This document shows, one piece after another, positions 20,105 to 28,851 of a stretch of 64,000 nucleotides of DNA. The number at the start of each line of letters is the position of its first letter. Positions within the stretch are counted from its first letter, which is position 1. The stretch is taken from positions 226,857-290,856 of the forward strand of contig JADKBK010000005.1 of the NCBI GenBank assembly GCA_016715075.1, in the 5' to 3' direction. The DNA is from Bacteroidales bacterium. GTDB taxonomy: Bacteria; Bacteroidota; Bacteroidia; Bacteroidales; VadinHA17. The notes below the pieces were generated by a model, which saw only the letters and a program-made list of their open reading frames with translations, was not told where the DNA came from and ran no database searches. The position numbers and the translations under genes are program-made.

Positions 20105-21508
20105 ATGCATCTGGGCCCTACATTTACCATTCTGTTTTTTGTTATATTTGCTATTGCCTATTTCATAAACAATAGTTTTACTGATCATATGCCATTATTT
20201 ATCGTCATCCTTGGAATATGTCTCTTTCTGCTTCTTATACTCGTATTAAAGCTTAATCCTTTTTTGTCTTTTATAATTGTCTCAATTTCAGTAGCTATTG
20301 CCGTTGGGATGCCTGTCGACAAAGCAGTGGAGTCAATCCAGAAGGGAATCGGGAGTACGATGGGAGTTATTGTCCCTGTACTGGGGTTCGGGGCTATGCT
20401 TGGAAAGCTCGTTTCCGAGAGCGGAGCGGCACAGAGAATAACAACAAGGTTAGTTGGTAATCTGCGTTCCGGAAATATCCAGATCTCTCTTATGCTGGCC
20501 GGTTTTATTATCGGGATTGCTCTTTTTTATGAAATCGGCTTCTTCATTATGATTCCTCTTGTCTTTACTATTGCAGCTACTACCGGGCTGCCGCTGCTCT
20601 ATGTCGGATTGCCAATGCTTGCCTCTCTTTCTGTTACCCATGGGTTCCTGCCTCCTCATCCTGCCCCAACTGCTCTGACTGCAATGTTCAATGCTGATCT
20701 GGGAAAAACATTGCTTTATGGATTGGCAATAGCAGTGCCTACAATACTTGTCTCCGGACCTTTACTGGCTCGGTTTCTAAGCAGAGTAAATGCCAAACCT
20801 CTGGCAGAGTTTGTAAATCAGAAAGTTTTATCCGATGATGAGATGCCTGGTTTCCGGACCAGTATAATATCGGCACTTTTACCGGTTATTCTGATAACTT
20901 CCTCGACAATAGCAGGCTTTATTCTTCCTGACGATAATATAGTCAGGAAAATTCTCGGATCTGTTGGAAATCCTGTCATAGCCATGCTTATTTCTGTACT
21001 GTCAGCAATATATTTTCTTGGAATAGCCAGGGGAAAGAATATGACGGAAATAATGAAATCTCTTTCACATTCAGTGTTAAGTATTGCAATGATCATGCTG
21101 CTGATTGCCGGGGCAGGATCTCTTAAACAGGTTCTTGTCGATGGCGGTGTAAGCAGTTATATTGGAGGACTTATGAGCCACTCAACTCTGTCGCCACTAT
21201 TCCTGGGATGGCTTATTGCCACCGTTCTGCGCATCTGCATCGGTTCAGCCACAGTCTCTGGTCTGACGGCAGCAGGCATAGTAATGCCTCTGTTAACAGG
21301 AACGGATGTTAATCATGAGCTGATGGTTCTTGCCGTTGGCTCCGGCAGCCTGATGTGCAGTCATGTAAATGATTCAGGTTTCTGGCTCTTTAAGGAATAC
21401 TTCAATCTGAGTGTAAAGGATACACTGAAAACATGGACTATAATGGAAACTTCAATAGGTGTTACCGGATTGGCGGGTGTAATGATACTTAGTCTTTTTA
21501 TAAAATAA
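20105..21508 (+). CDS. GntP-family gluconate/organic acid permease
   Basis: A membrane protein of 467 residues from the ATG at 20105, or 439 from an in-frame ATG at 20189 where the usual GntP N-terminus (MPLFIVILGICLFLL) begins. The first start has an AGGATG-type purine stretch. GntP features are GFGAMLGKLVSESGAAQRI and SVTHGFLPPHPAPTA. Members import gluconate, glycerate-like or other hydroxy acids with protons. A glycerate kinase near the left edge makes sugar acids a possible cargo, but the genes are not adjacent. It precedes the beta-CASP nuclease by only 11 bp. Confidence 0.87.
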   Translation: MHLGPTFTILFFVIFAIAYFINNSFTDHMPLFIVILGICLFLLLILVLKLNPFLSFIIVSISVAIAVGMPVDKAVESIQKGIGSTMGVIVPVLGFGAMLGKLVSESGAAQRITTRLVGNLRSGNIQISLMLAGFIIGIALFYEIGFFIMIPLVFTIAATTGLPLLYVGLPMLASLSVTHGFLPPHPAPTALTAMFNADLGKTLLYGLAIAVPTILVSGPLLARFLSRVNAKPLAEFVNQKVLSDDEMPGFRTSIISALLPVILITSSTIAGFILPDDNIVRKILGSVGNPVIAMLISVLSAIYFLGIARGKNMTEIMKSLSHSVLSIAMIMLLIAGAGSLKQVLVDGGVSSYIGGLMSHSTLSPLFLGWLIATVLRICIGSATVSGLTAAGIVMPLLTGTDVNHELMVLAVGSGSLMCSHVNDSGFWLFKEYFNLSVKDTLKTWTIMETSIGVTGLAGVMILSLFIK

Positions 21509-21519
21509 TCTAAATAAGA

Positions 21520-22920
21520 ATGAAAATAAAATTTATAGGAGCAGCAAGAGAGGTCACAGGCAGTAAGCATCTTTTAACGACAAATTCAGGAAAAAGGTTA
21601 CTTCTCGATTGTGGTATGTTTCAGGGAAAAGGATTGGAAACAGACAGCTTGAACCGTGATCTGATGTTTGATCCATCCAGGATAGATCATATTATTCTTA
21701 CACATGCCCATATAGATCATGCCGGATTAATACCATACATGTATAAACTGGGTTTTCGCGGATCAGTGATATGTTCAAACGGGACCAGGGATCTCTGTGC
21801 ATTAATGCTTGCAGATTCGGCATTTATTCAGGAGCATGATACAATAACTTTCAATAAGAGAAGGGCAAAAAAAGGGCTTCCACTTGTAACCCCGATTTAT
21901 ACCCAGCAGGATGCAGCTGCCGCCATGGGTCTGTTTATTGGTGTTCCCAATAATATGAAGTTCAGGATTGATGACAATATCAAGGTAAAATTCACCAATA
22001 CCGGCCACATGCTCGGCAGTGGAGTAGCGAATATAGAAATAAATGAAAACGGTCAGAAAAGACGGATAGCATATACCGGAGATATAGGGAGACCGGCTGA
22101 TCCCATTCTTGCTGCACCACAGTCTTTTCCGCAGGCGGATATCCTTATAACTGAATCCACATATGGTGACAGGCTGCATAAGGATGTAAAGGCAGCAGAA
22201 GAGGAGCTTCTTGACGTTGTTGTAGATACATGCGTCAATAAAGGCGGGAAGCTGATTATTCCGGCTTTCAGTGTTGGCAGGACTCAGGAAATAGTCTTTG
22301 CACTGAATAATTTTTCAAATCAGCACCGACTGCCGAAAATTGATATCTATGTTGATAGTCCACTCGCCGTTAATGCAACAACAGTATTCAGGATGCATCC
22401 TGAATGTTTCAACGATAATTTTGCAGCTGTTCTTGAAAAAGATCCTGATCCGTTTGGGTTTGATAACCTTTATTATATAACCAGGGTGGAAGATTCAAAA
22501 AAGCTGAATGATCATAAAAAGCCTTGTATTATAATTTCAGCATCAGGTATGATGGAAGCCGGCCGGGTAAAACACCACCTGGCAAATAATATTACCGATC
22601 CGAAAAATACAGTCCTAATCGTCGGATATTGTTCACCGACAACACTAGGAGCAAGGATTGGCCGGGGTGATAGGGAGGTATCAATACACGGGAATGTCTA
22701 TGAGGTGAAGGCAGAAGTGAAAAAAATTGAATCCTACAGCGGACATGGAGATTACAGAGAGATGATTGGCTTTCTTGGCTGCCAGGATAAAAGCGCACTT
22801 GAGAAAACCTTTATTGTACACGGAGAGTACGAGACTCAACGGAAATATGTTGAAACTCTTACAGGTGAAGGATACAGTAACGTTGAAATTCCGGCAAGAG
22901 GTCAGGAATATGAGATCTGA
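21520..22920 (+). CDS. MBL-fold beta-CASP RNA exonuclease-like protein
   Basis: 466 residues. The metallo-beta-lactamase motif THAHIDHAG gives zinc ligands His62, His64, Asp66 and His67. Later parts match the beta-CASP insert and C-terminal motifs (TESTYGDRLH, IPAFSVGRTQEI, SASGMMEAGRVKHHL, SYSGHGDYREM, FIVHGE). Proteins of this CPSF-like family process or degrade RNA in the cytoplasm. The start at 21520 follows the permease stop by 11 bp and may be transcribed with it. Substrate not predictable beyond RNA. Confidence 0.9.
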   Translation: MKIKFIGAAREVTGSKHLLTTNSGKRLLLDCGMFQGKGLETDSLNRDLMFDPSRIDHIILTHAHIDHAGLIPYMYKLGFRGSVICSNGTRDLCALMLADSAFIQEHDTITFNKRRAKKGLPLVTPIYTQQDAAAAMGLFIGVPNNMKFRIDDNIKVKFTNTGHMLGSGVANIEINENGQKRRIAYTGDIGRPADPILAAPQSFPQADILITESTYGDRLHKDVKAAEEELLDVVVDTCVNKGGKLIIPAFSVGRTQEIVFALNNFSNQHRLPKIDIYVDSPLAVNATTVFRMHPECFNDNFAAVLEKDPDPFGFDNLYYITRVEDSKKLNDHKKPCIIISASGMMEAGRVKHHLANNITDPKNTVLIVGYCSPTTLGARIGRGDREVSIHGNVYEVKAEVKKIESYSGHGDYREMIGFLGCQDKSALEKTFIVHGEYETQRKYVETLTGEGYSNVEIPARGQEYEI

Positions 22921-22963
22921 ATTTTTTTTAGACTAACCTTATCAAAATACAATTTAAGGTTGT

Positions 22964-22971
22964 TACTTTTG
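22964..22971 (+). promoter_or_regulatory. Putative Bacteroidota -7 promoter box for yebC
   Basis: TACTTTTG matches the TAnnTTTG consensus and lies 24 bp before the yebC start. No convincing -33 TTG at the standard spacing was found, so this is tentative. Confidence 0.4.
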
Positions 22972-22995
22972 GGCCACCAAATTTAAAACAATATT

Positions 22996-23706
22996 ATGGG
23001 AAGAGCATTTGAATACAGACGGGCATCAAAGGAGAAGAGATGGGATAAAATGTCAAAATTATTTCCGAAACTGGCAAAGAACATTACAATTGCAGCCAAG
23101 GAAGGAGGGGGCGACCCTGATCTGAACGCGAAGCTCAGGACTGCAATAATGAATGCCAAGGCACAGAATATGCCTAAAGACAATATTGAAGCTGCAATAA
23201 AGCGTGCCTCGGGTAAGGATTCAGAAAATTTTGCAGAGATCTGTTATGAAGTGAAAGGGCCTCATGGTGTTCTTGTTTTTGTTGAATGTGCTACCGATAA
23301 TAATACAAGGACAGTAGCAAATGTGAAATCATATTTCAATAAATCCGGCGGATCACTGGTTCCGACAGGATCGCTCGAATTCATGTTCTCACGAAAGGCA
23401 GTATTTGAATTTGACCTTCCGGAAGACAAAAATCCGGATGAGATAGAACTGGAACTGATCGAATCGGGACTGGAAGAGATAGAGAATGTTGACGGGCGGA
23501 TTTATATCTATGGCGATTATACTAATTTCGGCATCTTGTCAAATACTCTCGAAAGCCTTGGTATAGAGGTGAATAAGGCTACCCTTAAACGAGTGCCTCT
23601 CAACCAGGTTGAGTTTACTGAAGAGCAGCTTACCGATATTGAAAAGCTGATCGACAGGATTGAAGATGATGATGATGTTCAGGCTGTCTATACAAATATA
23701 GCATAA
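22996..23706 (+). CDS. yebC: YebC/PmpR-family regulator or translation factor
   Basis: 236 residues, the usual size. The N-terminus MGRAFEYRRASKEKRWDKMSK and the stretch AIMNAKAQNMPKDNIEAAIKRASG are typical for the YebC/TACO1 family. A later part has YEVKGPHGVLVFVECATDNN, and the C-terminus is acidic. Family members act as DNA-binding regulators or as factors that help ribosomes at difficult sequences. A likely -7 box stands just upstream, so it seems to have its own promoter. It converges with the YgjP-type peptidase gene. Confidence 0.95.
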   Translation: MGRAFEYRRASKEKRWDKMSKLFPKLAKNITIAAKEGGGDPDLNAKLRTAIMNAKAQNMPKDNIEAAIKRASGKDSENFAEICYEVKGPHGVLVFVECATDNNTRTVANVKSYFNKSGGSLVPTGSLEFMFSRKAVFEFDLPEDKNPDEIELELIESGLEEIENVDGRIYIYGDYTNFGILSNTLESLGIEVNKATLKRVPLNQVEFTEEQLTDIEKLIDRIEDDDDVQAVYTNIA

Positions 23707-23731
23707 GTACAGTAGCTTGTCATTAAGGCAC

Positions 23732-24439
23732 TTAGTGAATATATCCCCTGAGATCTTTTCTGACCTGCTTCCAATCAGGAAATAGCTCTGACAGGAGTTT
23801 ATAATACTCTTTTCCATGGTTATGGTGTTTGAGATGGCATAACTCATGGACAATAACATATTCAATAAAAATATCAGGCAGCTTTATGAGTTCGGTACTA
23901 AGGGTAATTATACCTTTCTTCGAACAGCTTCCCCAACGGCTCTTCATAGACCGGATAACCAGGCTTGTGGGTTTAAATGATTGATTTTCATGGGCTTTTA
24001 ATGATGTGTGCAGCATCTCAGGAAAAGTTTTTGCTGCTTCAGATTTGTAGCCCTTATATAAAAGTCTCTTAATTGCCTGTTTGTCATCAGTTTTATCAAT
24101 TCCGATCTCAATTGTATCATAATTAAAACGGACAAATGGTTTAGAGGAAGGAATTATCAGAAGCATAAAATCCTTTCCGCGGAAGAGTTGTTTCTCTCCG
24201 TCAGTCAGTGACCCATTCAGCTTTCTGCCAGCTTTAAGAGTATAGTTGTCTCTGTGTTTTATGATCCATCCGGCTTTTTCCTGAACTATCCTGTGGATTG
24301 TTTTAAGAGATGCCCGGTATGGAGCTCTTACTACAACTGAAGAATCCGGAAGAACACTTATTCCCAGCGTTCTTCTTCCTGAATAAACTACTCTGAACTC
24401 AATATTCTGTAACTGGTAGGTTTTCTCTTCGTTATGCAT
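23732..24439 (-). CDS. YgjP/SprT-type zinc metallopeptidase-like protein
   Basis: 235 residues of the YgjP-like metallopeptidase (DUF45) family. The zinc motif HELCH (His198, Glu199, His202) is followed by HHNHGKEYY and a C-terminal WKQVRKDLRGYIH. The segment SRWGSCSKKGIITLS upstream is also a family hallmark. It is probably a cytoplasmic zinc protein of uncertain substrate. It starts 16 bp after the GH9-deacetylase gene ends in the adjacent upstream position, so transcription from that gene may continue into it. Confidence 0.88.
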   Translation of the reverse strand: MHNEEKTYQLQNIEFRVVYSGRRTLGISVLPDSSVVVRAPYRASLKTIHRIVQEKAGWIIKHRDNYTLKAGRKLNGSLTDGEKQLFRGKDFMLLIIPSSKPFVRFNYDTIEIGIDKTDDKQAIKRLLYKGYKSEAAKTFPEMLHTSLKAHENQSFKPTSLVIRSMKSRWGSCSKKGIITLSTELIKLPDIFIEYVIVHELCHLKHHNHGKEYYKLLSELFPDWKQVRKDLRGYIH

Positions 24440-24455
24440 TAATTACTTCTGGGGG

Positions 24456-26942
24456 TTAGTTTACTCCCGTAAATGAACGAAAGCTGTAATTTCTTGATTC
24501 AAGATAATTAAGGACTGAATCAAGCTGAAGATAAAACTTATCAGTTCTCCTGGGATCAGTACCCGGATGAATAAGCATTATGTACCCATTCATTCCTCTG
24601 TTTTTTTCGTAAGCAAGGAAGTTTTTCATAAGGGAATCACTTGAAAAATACGGTTTCCCTTTATCAGGGAAGGTCCAGTCCTGGTTCGTAATAGTGCCTG
24701 ACGAGTTATTGACCAGTTTCAGTCCTGACTCACTTGTCCACAATGAAATGCTGTCATTATACCACTCATATGGAGGTAAAAATATCTGTGCCCTGGTTTT
24801 TGAAACACCCAGCCTGTCAAGTTCTTTATAGTTATTTTTCAGGTCAGAAAGAAATTCATCTTTTGTAACGAGAAGTGAGTCCCTGTTTTCCCATGAACAG
24901 TATAGCAGATGTTTATCTGAATGGGCGCCGATATAATGTCCGTCTGTTTTAAGTTTTTCTATAATTTTCTTATTTGCAGGCGTTCTGCAGAAATCACCTG
25001 TAAAGAAAAATGATGCTTTGATTTTATGGTTATTTAAAGTTCTTGTTACATGGTCAAAACCATCAGTGAACTCATGTGCAGTGAAACAGAGGTAGATATC
25101 CTTTGCAGTGGAATCCATTCTTACGACGGCCCCCTTCAGCATTGTAATATCAGGATTCCCGCAGATGTTTTTCGACCTGTTCTGCATTGCTGAAAGGTAA
25201 TAAACAAGACATGCGGTGCCGTCCATAGTGCATTCATTGCTGGTATAGTCAGTAATATCATCATGATAGTTTGCAATATCTGGCTGAACGTCGGCATAAA
25301 CATCCTTATTGGTCATTGTAATGTATTTACTGTGTGATCTGAAGATTGTCGAATAGACAGGACCGTCAACCAGACCTCCATCTACCTGTCCTCCCCTGGA
25401 TACGTATGATGAGTGAGTGTACTTTGGGTAATCACCATTTTCCGGCAGGCCGACGATCATACTGGTACCCCAGGGATTACATCCGAACAGCCAGTCCCTG
25501 TGTGCAGCTTCCAGTTCAGCATATGTATAGTCACCGGTGATTTCCGAATACAGGTGTGCCTGAGTGAGTATTGCAGCTACCAGATTATTTGAGCACCAGA
25601 TGAATGGAACTCCGATGAGGAAAGGATTTTTTTCTGCTTTTCCCATTGTCAGATCAAGCCCCTTTTTCATATATCCTGCAAATTCACTGTTATTGTCAGA
25701 TACCTGGTTTCTGGCAACTCCCGGATGTCCCATATTCACAAAAGGGTACCACTGGTAATGGCGGGCAGTATCTTTCCCTATCCAGGGGGTTGTAATCTCC
25801 TGGCGACCGAAGCCGGTTGCATACTCAAGATATTTCACCTGGCCTGTCAGATTATATAATTCAACTGCAGCCAGCTCCATGTCATCCACCCAGTTATCTT
25901 CCTCGTAAAAGTATGGAGCCGTTCCGGGTGCTGTCTGACACGCACCCGGATTTTTGAGTCCGTATTCAAAAGCTTCTGCCGCCTTTTTCTTAAGCTGTCC
26001 GGAGAATTCAGGATTTATATTTTTGTATACCTCTGATCCAATGGCAAAAGCAGAAGAGAACTTACCGGCTGTAGAGGCAATTCCGGTAGCCCTGTTCTTA
26101 TGTTTGAACAATCCCTGCGGTTTGCCCGTGCACAGATATACAGGCCGTTCTTTACCTTTACCATAATTGGCAGAATCGTGGTTCGGGAATCTGAAGCCTA
26201 CATGGTCCCTGTCATCAGCAATCTGGTTATACATTCTTTCAGGTTCAGGATTCATTCTCAGGAGCCAGTCAAGACCCCATTTGCTTTCGTTCAGAACATC
26301 TGGTACTCCATCCGGTCCGGGAAGTCCATTGGCAAGATATTCATCAGCAAATGATCCTGGATTCTCCGAATAAGCAAAAAGCATCTGGTAAGTAGCATTG
26401 GCAGAGGTGGCTACATACTGCAGATAATCAGCCGCATCATGCCAGCCACCAGTGGCATCAACATGAGCTGAATCATCATTTTTGCCATATATCTCATAGC
26501 CATCAGCCATATGGCATGAATCTTTAAGGTAAGGATTATATCCGCATCGCTGCTGCCTCATGTAGTTAAGAAGAAAATCGGCAGTTTCATCATAAACATC
26601 GTCACCTATACGGAAGTCTGGAGAGATTGCTTTCCCCGCAACTATCCTGTAGGTTCCGGGTTTTGTGTATTTTGTGAAAGGAAGCCTGTAACACGAGGCA
26701 AAGGGAGCCAGCGGATCAGTCGCTGTTGGATTGTCGAAAGTCATTACTGTTTTACCGGAAACTGCATCCAGAAGAGTGAATGAGCTGACAGTGACTGTTT
26801 CTTTACTCAGAAATACTGCCACCTTGATGTCATTCGTTCTGTAGCCCAGCTGGTTGATCCTTATCCATTCTGTTTTTGGAGAGTTGCAGGAAGTTGCCAG
26901 TACTAAAGTGCAGACCGTCAATATTAAAAAGAGATTCTTCAT
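24456..26942 (-). CDS. GH9 glucanase fused to a CE4-like polysaccharide deacetylase domain (lipoprotein)
   Basis: 828 residues. A lipoprotein signal ends at LATSC (Cys19). An N-terminal Ig-like domain (IRINQLGYRTNDIKVAVF) leads into a GH9 catalytic part with GGWHDAADYLQY and a late LFGCNPWGTSMIVG segment. From about residue 600 a NodB-type deacetylase domain follows, with KASFFFTGDF and the zinc pair HSDKH. Its first motif is not the canonical TFDDG but TAHEFTDG, so the usual two aspartates are rearranged. GH9 enzymes cut beta-glucans such as cellulose or mixed-linkage glucan. The fusion suggests coupled cleavage and de-acetylation at the cell surface; activity of the second domain is uncertain. 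Confidence 0.85.
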   Translation of the reverse strand: MKNLFLILTVCTLVLATSCNSPKTEWIRINQLGYRTNDIKVAVFLSKETVTVSSFTLLDAVSGKTVMTFDNPTATDPLAPFASCYRLPFTKYTKPGTYRIVAGKAISPDFRIGDDVYDETADFLLNYMRQQRCGYNPYLKDSCHMADGYEIYGKNDDSAHVDATGGWHDAADYLQYVATSANATYQMLFAYSENPGSFADEYLANGLPGPDGVPDVLNESKWGLDWLLRMNPEPERMYNQIADDRDHVGFRFPNHDSANYGKGKERPVYLCTGKPQGLFKHKNRATGIASTAGKFSSAFAIGSEVYKNINPEFSGQLKKKAAEAFEYGLKNPGACQTAPGTAPYFYEEDNWVDDMELAAVELYNLTGQVKYLEYATGFGRQEITTPWIGKDTARHYQWYPFVNMGHPGVARNQVSDNNSEFAGYMKKGLDLTMGKAEKNPFLIGVPFIWCSNNLVAAILTQAHLYSEITGDYTYAELEAAHRDWLFGCNPWGTSMIVGLPENGDYPKYTHSSYVSRGGQVDGGLVDGPVYSTIFRSHSKYITMTNKDVYADVQPDIANYHDDITDYTSNECTMDGTACLVYYLSAMQNRSKNICGNPDITMLKGAVVRMDSTAKDIYLCFTAHEFTDGFDHVTRTLNNHKIKASFFFTGDFCRTPANKKIIEKLKTDGHYIGAHSDKHLLYCSWENRDSLLVTKDEFLSDLKNNYKELDRLGVSKTRAQIFLPPYEWYNDSISLWTSESGLKLVNNSSGTITNQDWTFPDKGKPYFSSDSLMKNFLAYEKNRGMNGYIMLIHPGTDPRRTDKFYLQLDSVLNYLESRNYSFRSFTGVN

Positions 26943-27144
26943 TTTAAACCGGGATTATGTTATGATGCAATTTAGCAATTAACTTAAATTGTCTTAGGTA
27001 TTTTGTCAAAACATTTATAAACCCTAAGGTCAAAATAGCTAAACTAAAAGCTGTAAATAGTTTAATTCCAGTAATTTAGTATTTGTCATAATTGATGCCA
27101 AAATTACTGTCAGGTCTATCTGGCCGGTAATTGTAATTCAATAA

Positions 27145-28347
27145 TTATTCCCGTTTAAGGGTTATTACTGTTATCTCAGGAGGCATCCATATCCTAAAGG
27201 GTATGGCAAGAACGCCAAGTCCTAGGTTGACATACTGATACTGATTTCCCTCCCTGAAAAGCCCTCCCCAGTGAGGATAAAAATATTTCGCCGGACTCCA
27301 TTTGAAATTTTTTGTATAAATACCCATCTGCATACCATGGGTATGCCCGGAGAGGGTGATGTCAATATCCGTCTTTGAGACAACATCCTCCTCCCATTGA
27401 TTGGGATCATGGCTTAAAAGGATCTTGAGATCCACACTGTCAAGCCCGGCTGATGCTTTTTTTAAATCACCATGAACGATATCAGGATGCCTGCCCATTG
27501 TGATTATTCCTATCAATCCTATTCTTGCATTTTTGACTTTCACCACAGCGTTCGTATCGTTCAGTACAACATATCCTGAAGAGGTTACCAGCTTATTTAG
27601 CAAAAGTACATTATTATGCCTGTCAGCCTCCGTGAAGAACGGATGATAATTTCCGAAATCATGATTACCCATTACGGCATAATTGCCATACCTGCTTACT
27701 GATTTCGAGATGATGGTGTCATTGGATCCAAATTCCCGCCATCCGTAACTTACGAAATCCCCGGTATTAAGTATTAGGTCAGGTCTGAGAGCATTCACAT
27801 CATCAATAACTTTTTTAAGGATCTTCGGATATTTATAGAAAGAGGCCAGGTGCATATCGGAAAGCTGAACAATTCTCAATCCGTCAAGGTCCATATTCAG
27901 ATCTTTAATTCTTATCTCGGTATTTTCAGTCCTGAAATTAAACCTTCCGTAAAAAGTCCCGGCGACAATTATTGAAAAAATCAGACAGCCGCTTACAAGC
28001 CCTGTATTGGTAAGCCACCTCAGATATCCTCCTTTTTTTATCCTGATAAGTTTTCCGGTAAAATGTACTCCGCTTAAAATTACCCTGGGAACAACCACTG
28101 CGCATATGGTACCGGCCATATTCATGAGCAGCCAGATATGATCAGGATTATCAAAAAAACTGTTATAGGAGATCGATTTAAAGAGCAGTTTCCATAGCCA
28201 TATGCTGATAATAAAATGAATAATGAGAGAAATTGAGAACAGAGCCTTTGATTGCCTGCGGAATACGTCATTCAGAACAATCACGGTCAGGACTTCGGTT
28301 AATATCAGAAATGCAATTAAGATCATTTTGAGAATATTAGTCAGCAA
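27145..28347 (-). CDS. Membrane-anchored metallophosphoesterase
   Basis: 400 residues: about four N-terminal membrane segments (within residues 1-135), then a calcineurin-like phosphoesterase domain. All motifs are present: QLSDMHL, NTGDFV, MGNHDFG, LLSHDP and SGHTHGMQMG. Such YkuE/YaeI-like enzymes face the membrane and may act on lipids or cell-wall intermediates. It diverges from the NUDIX gene. Substrate unknown. Confidence 0.9.
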   Translation of the reverse strand: MLTNILKMILIAFLILTEVLTVIVLNDVFRRQSKALFSISLIIHFIISIWLWKLLFKSISYNSFFDNPDHIWLLMNMAGTICAVVVPRVILSGVHFTGKLIRIKKGGYLRWLTNTGLVSGCLIFSIIVAGTFYGRFNFRTENTEIRIKDLNMDLDGLRIVQLSDMHLASFYKYPKILKKVIDDVNALRPDLILNTGDFVSYGWREFGSNDTIISKSVSRYGNYAVMGNHDFGNYHPFFTEADRHNNVLLLNKLVTSSGYVVLNDTNAVVKVKNARIGLIGIITMGRHPDIVHGDLKKASAGLDSVDLKILLSHDPNQWEEDVVSKTDIDITLSGHTHGMQMGIYTKNFKWSPAKYFYPHWGGLFREGNQYQYVNLGLGVLAIPFRIWMPPEITVITLKRE

Positions 28348-28409
28348 AAATACTTAAATATTGATTAGGTTATTATCTTTAAATTCCTTTACATATTGCT
28401 ATAAACACA

Positions 28410-28847
28410 ATGACAGAGGTGAATTTTTATGCTCCATCCTTTGAGCCTGAATCGGTGCTTACCTATTCGGTTATATCAGCTATTTACAGGAGCTCCTGGG
28501 TTTTTGTCAGACATCAGGACCGTTTAACCTGGGAAATAGCGGGAGGGCATATTGAGGAAGGCGAAACTTCAGATAGTGCAGCTTGCAGGGAACTTATAGA
28601 AGAGACCGGAGCAATGAGATTCAATCTGGATTGTATCGCGACCTATTCTGTTACAATTGATGGCGTGACAGGGTGGGGAAGACTTTATTATGCAGAGATT
28701 TTTGAGATGGGCGTGGTACCTGATGTCTCTGAAATAGCCGAAATATTATTGTCTGACTCTCTTCCCGGAAACCTTACATATCCTGATATTCAGCCCTTCC
28801 TTTTCAGAAAGTCTGTTGAATTCCTTAAGGGGACGAGTCAGGATTGA
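28410..28847 (+). CDS. NUDIX hydrolase
   Basis: 145 residues with a complete NUDIX box (GGHIEEGETSDSAACREL then IEETGA, about residues 47-70). These enzymes hydrolyse nucleoside diphosphates linked to another group, often damaged nucleotides. The gene stands alone between a divergent phosphoesterase and a convergent patatin gene whose stop is 4 bp away. The small size fits a housekeeping type; substrate not predictable. Confidence 0.92.
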   Translation: MTEVNFYAPSFEPESVLTYSVISAIYRSSWVFVRHQDRLTWEIAGGHIEEGETSDSAACRELIEETGAMRFNLDCIATYSVTIDGVTGWGRLYYAEIFEMGVVPDVSEIAEILLSDSLPGNLTYPDIQPFLFRKSVEFLKGTSQD

Positions 28848-28851
28848 TTTG

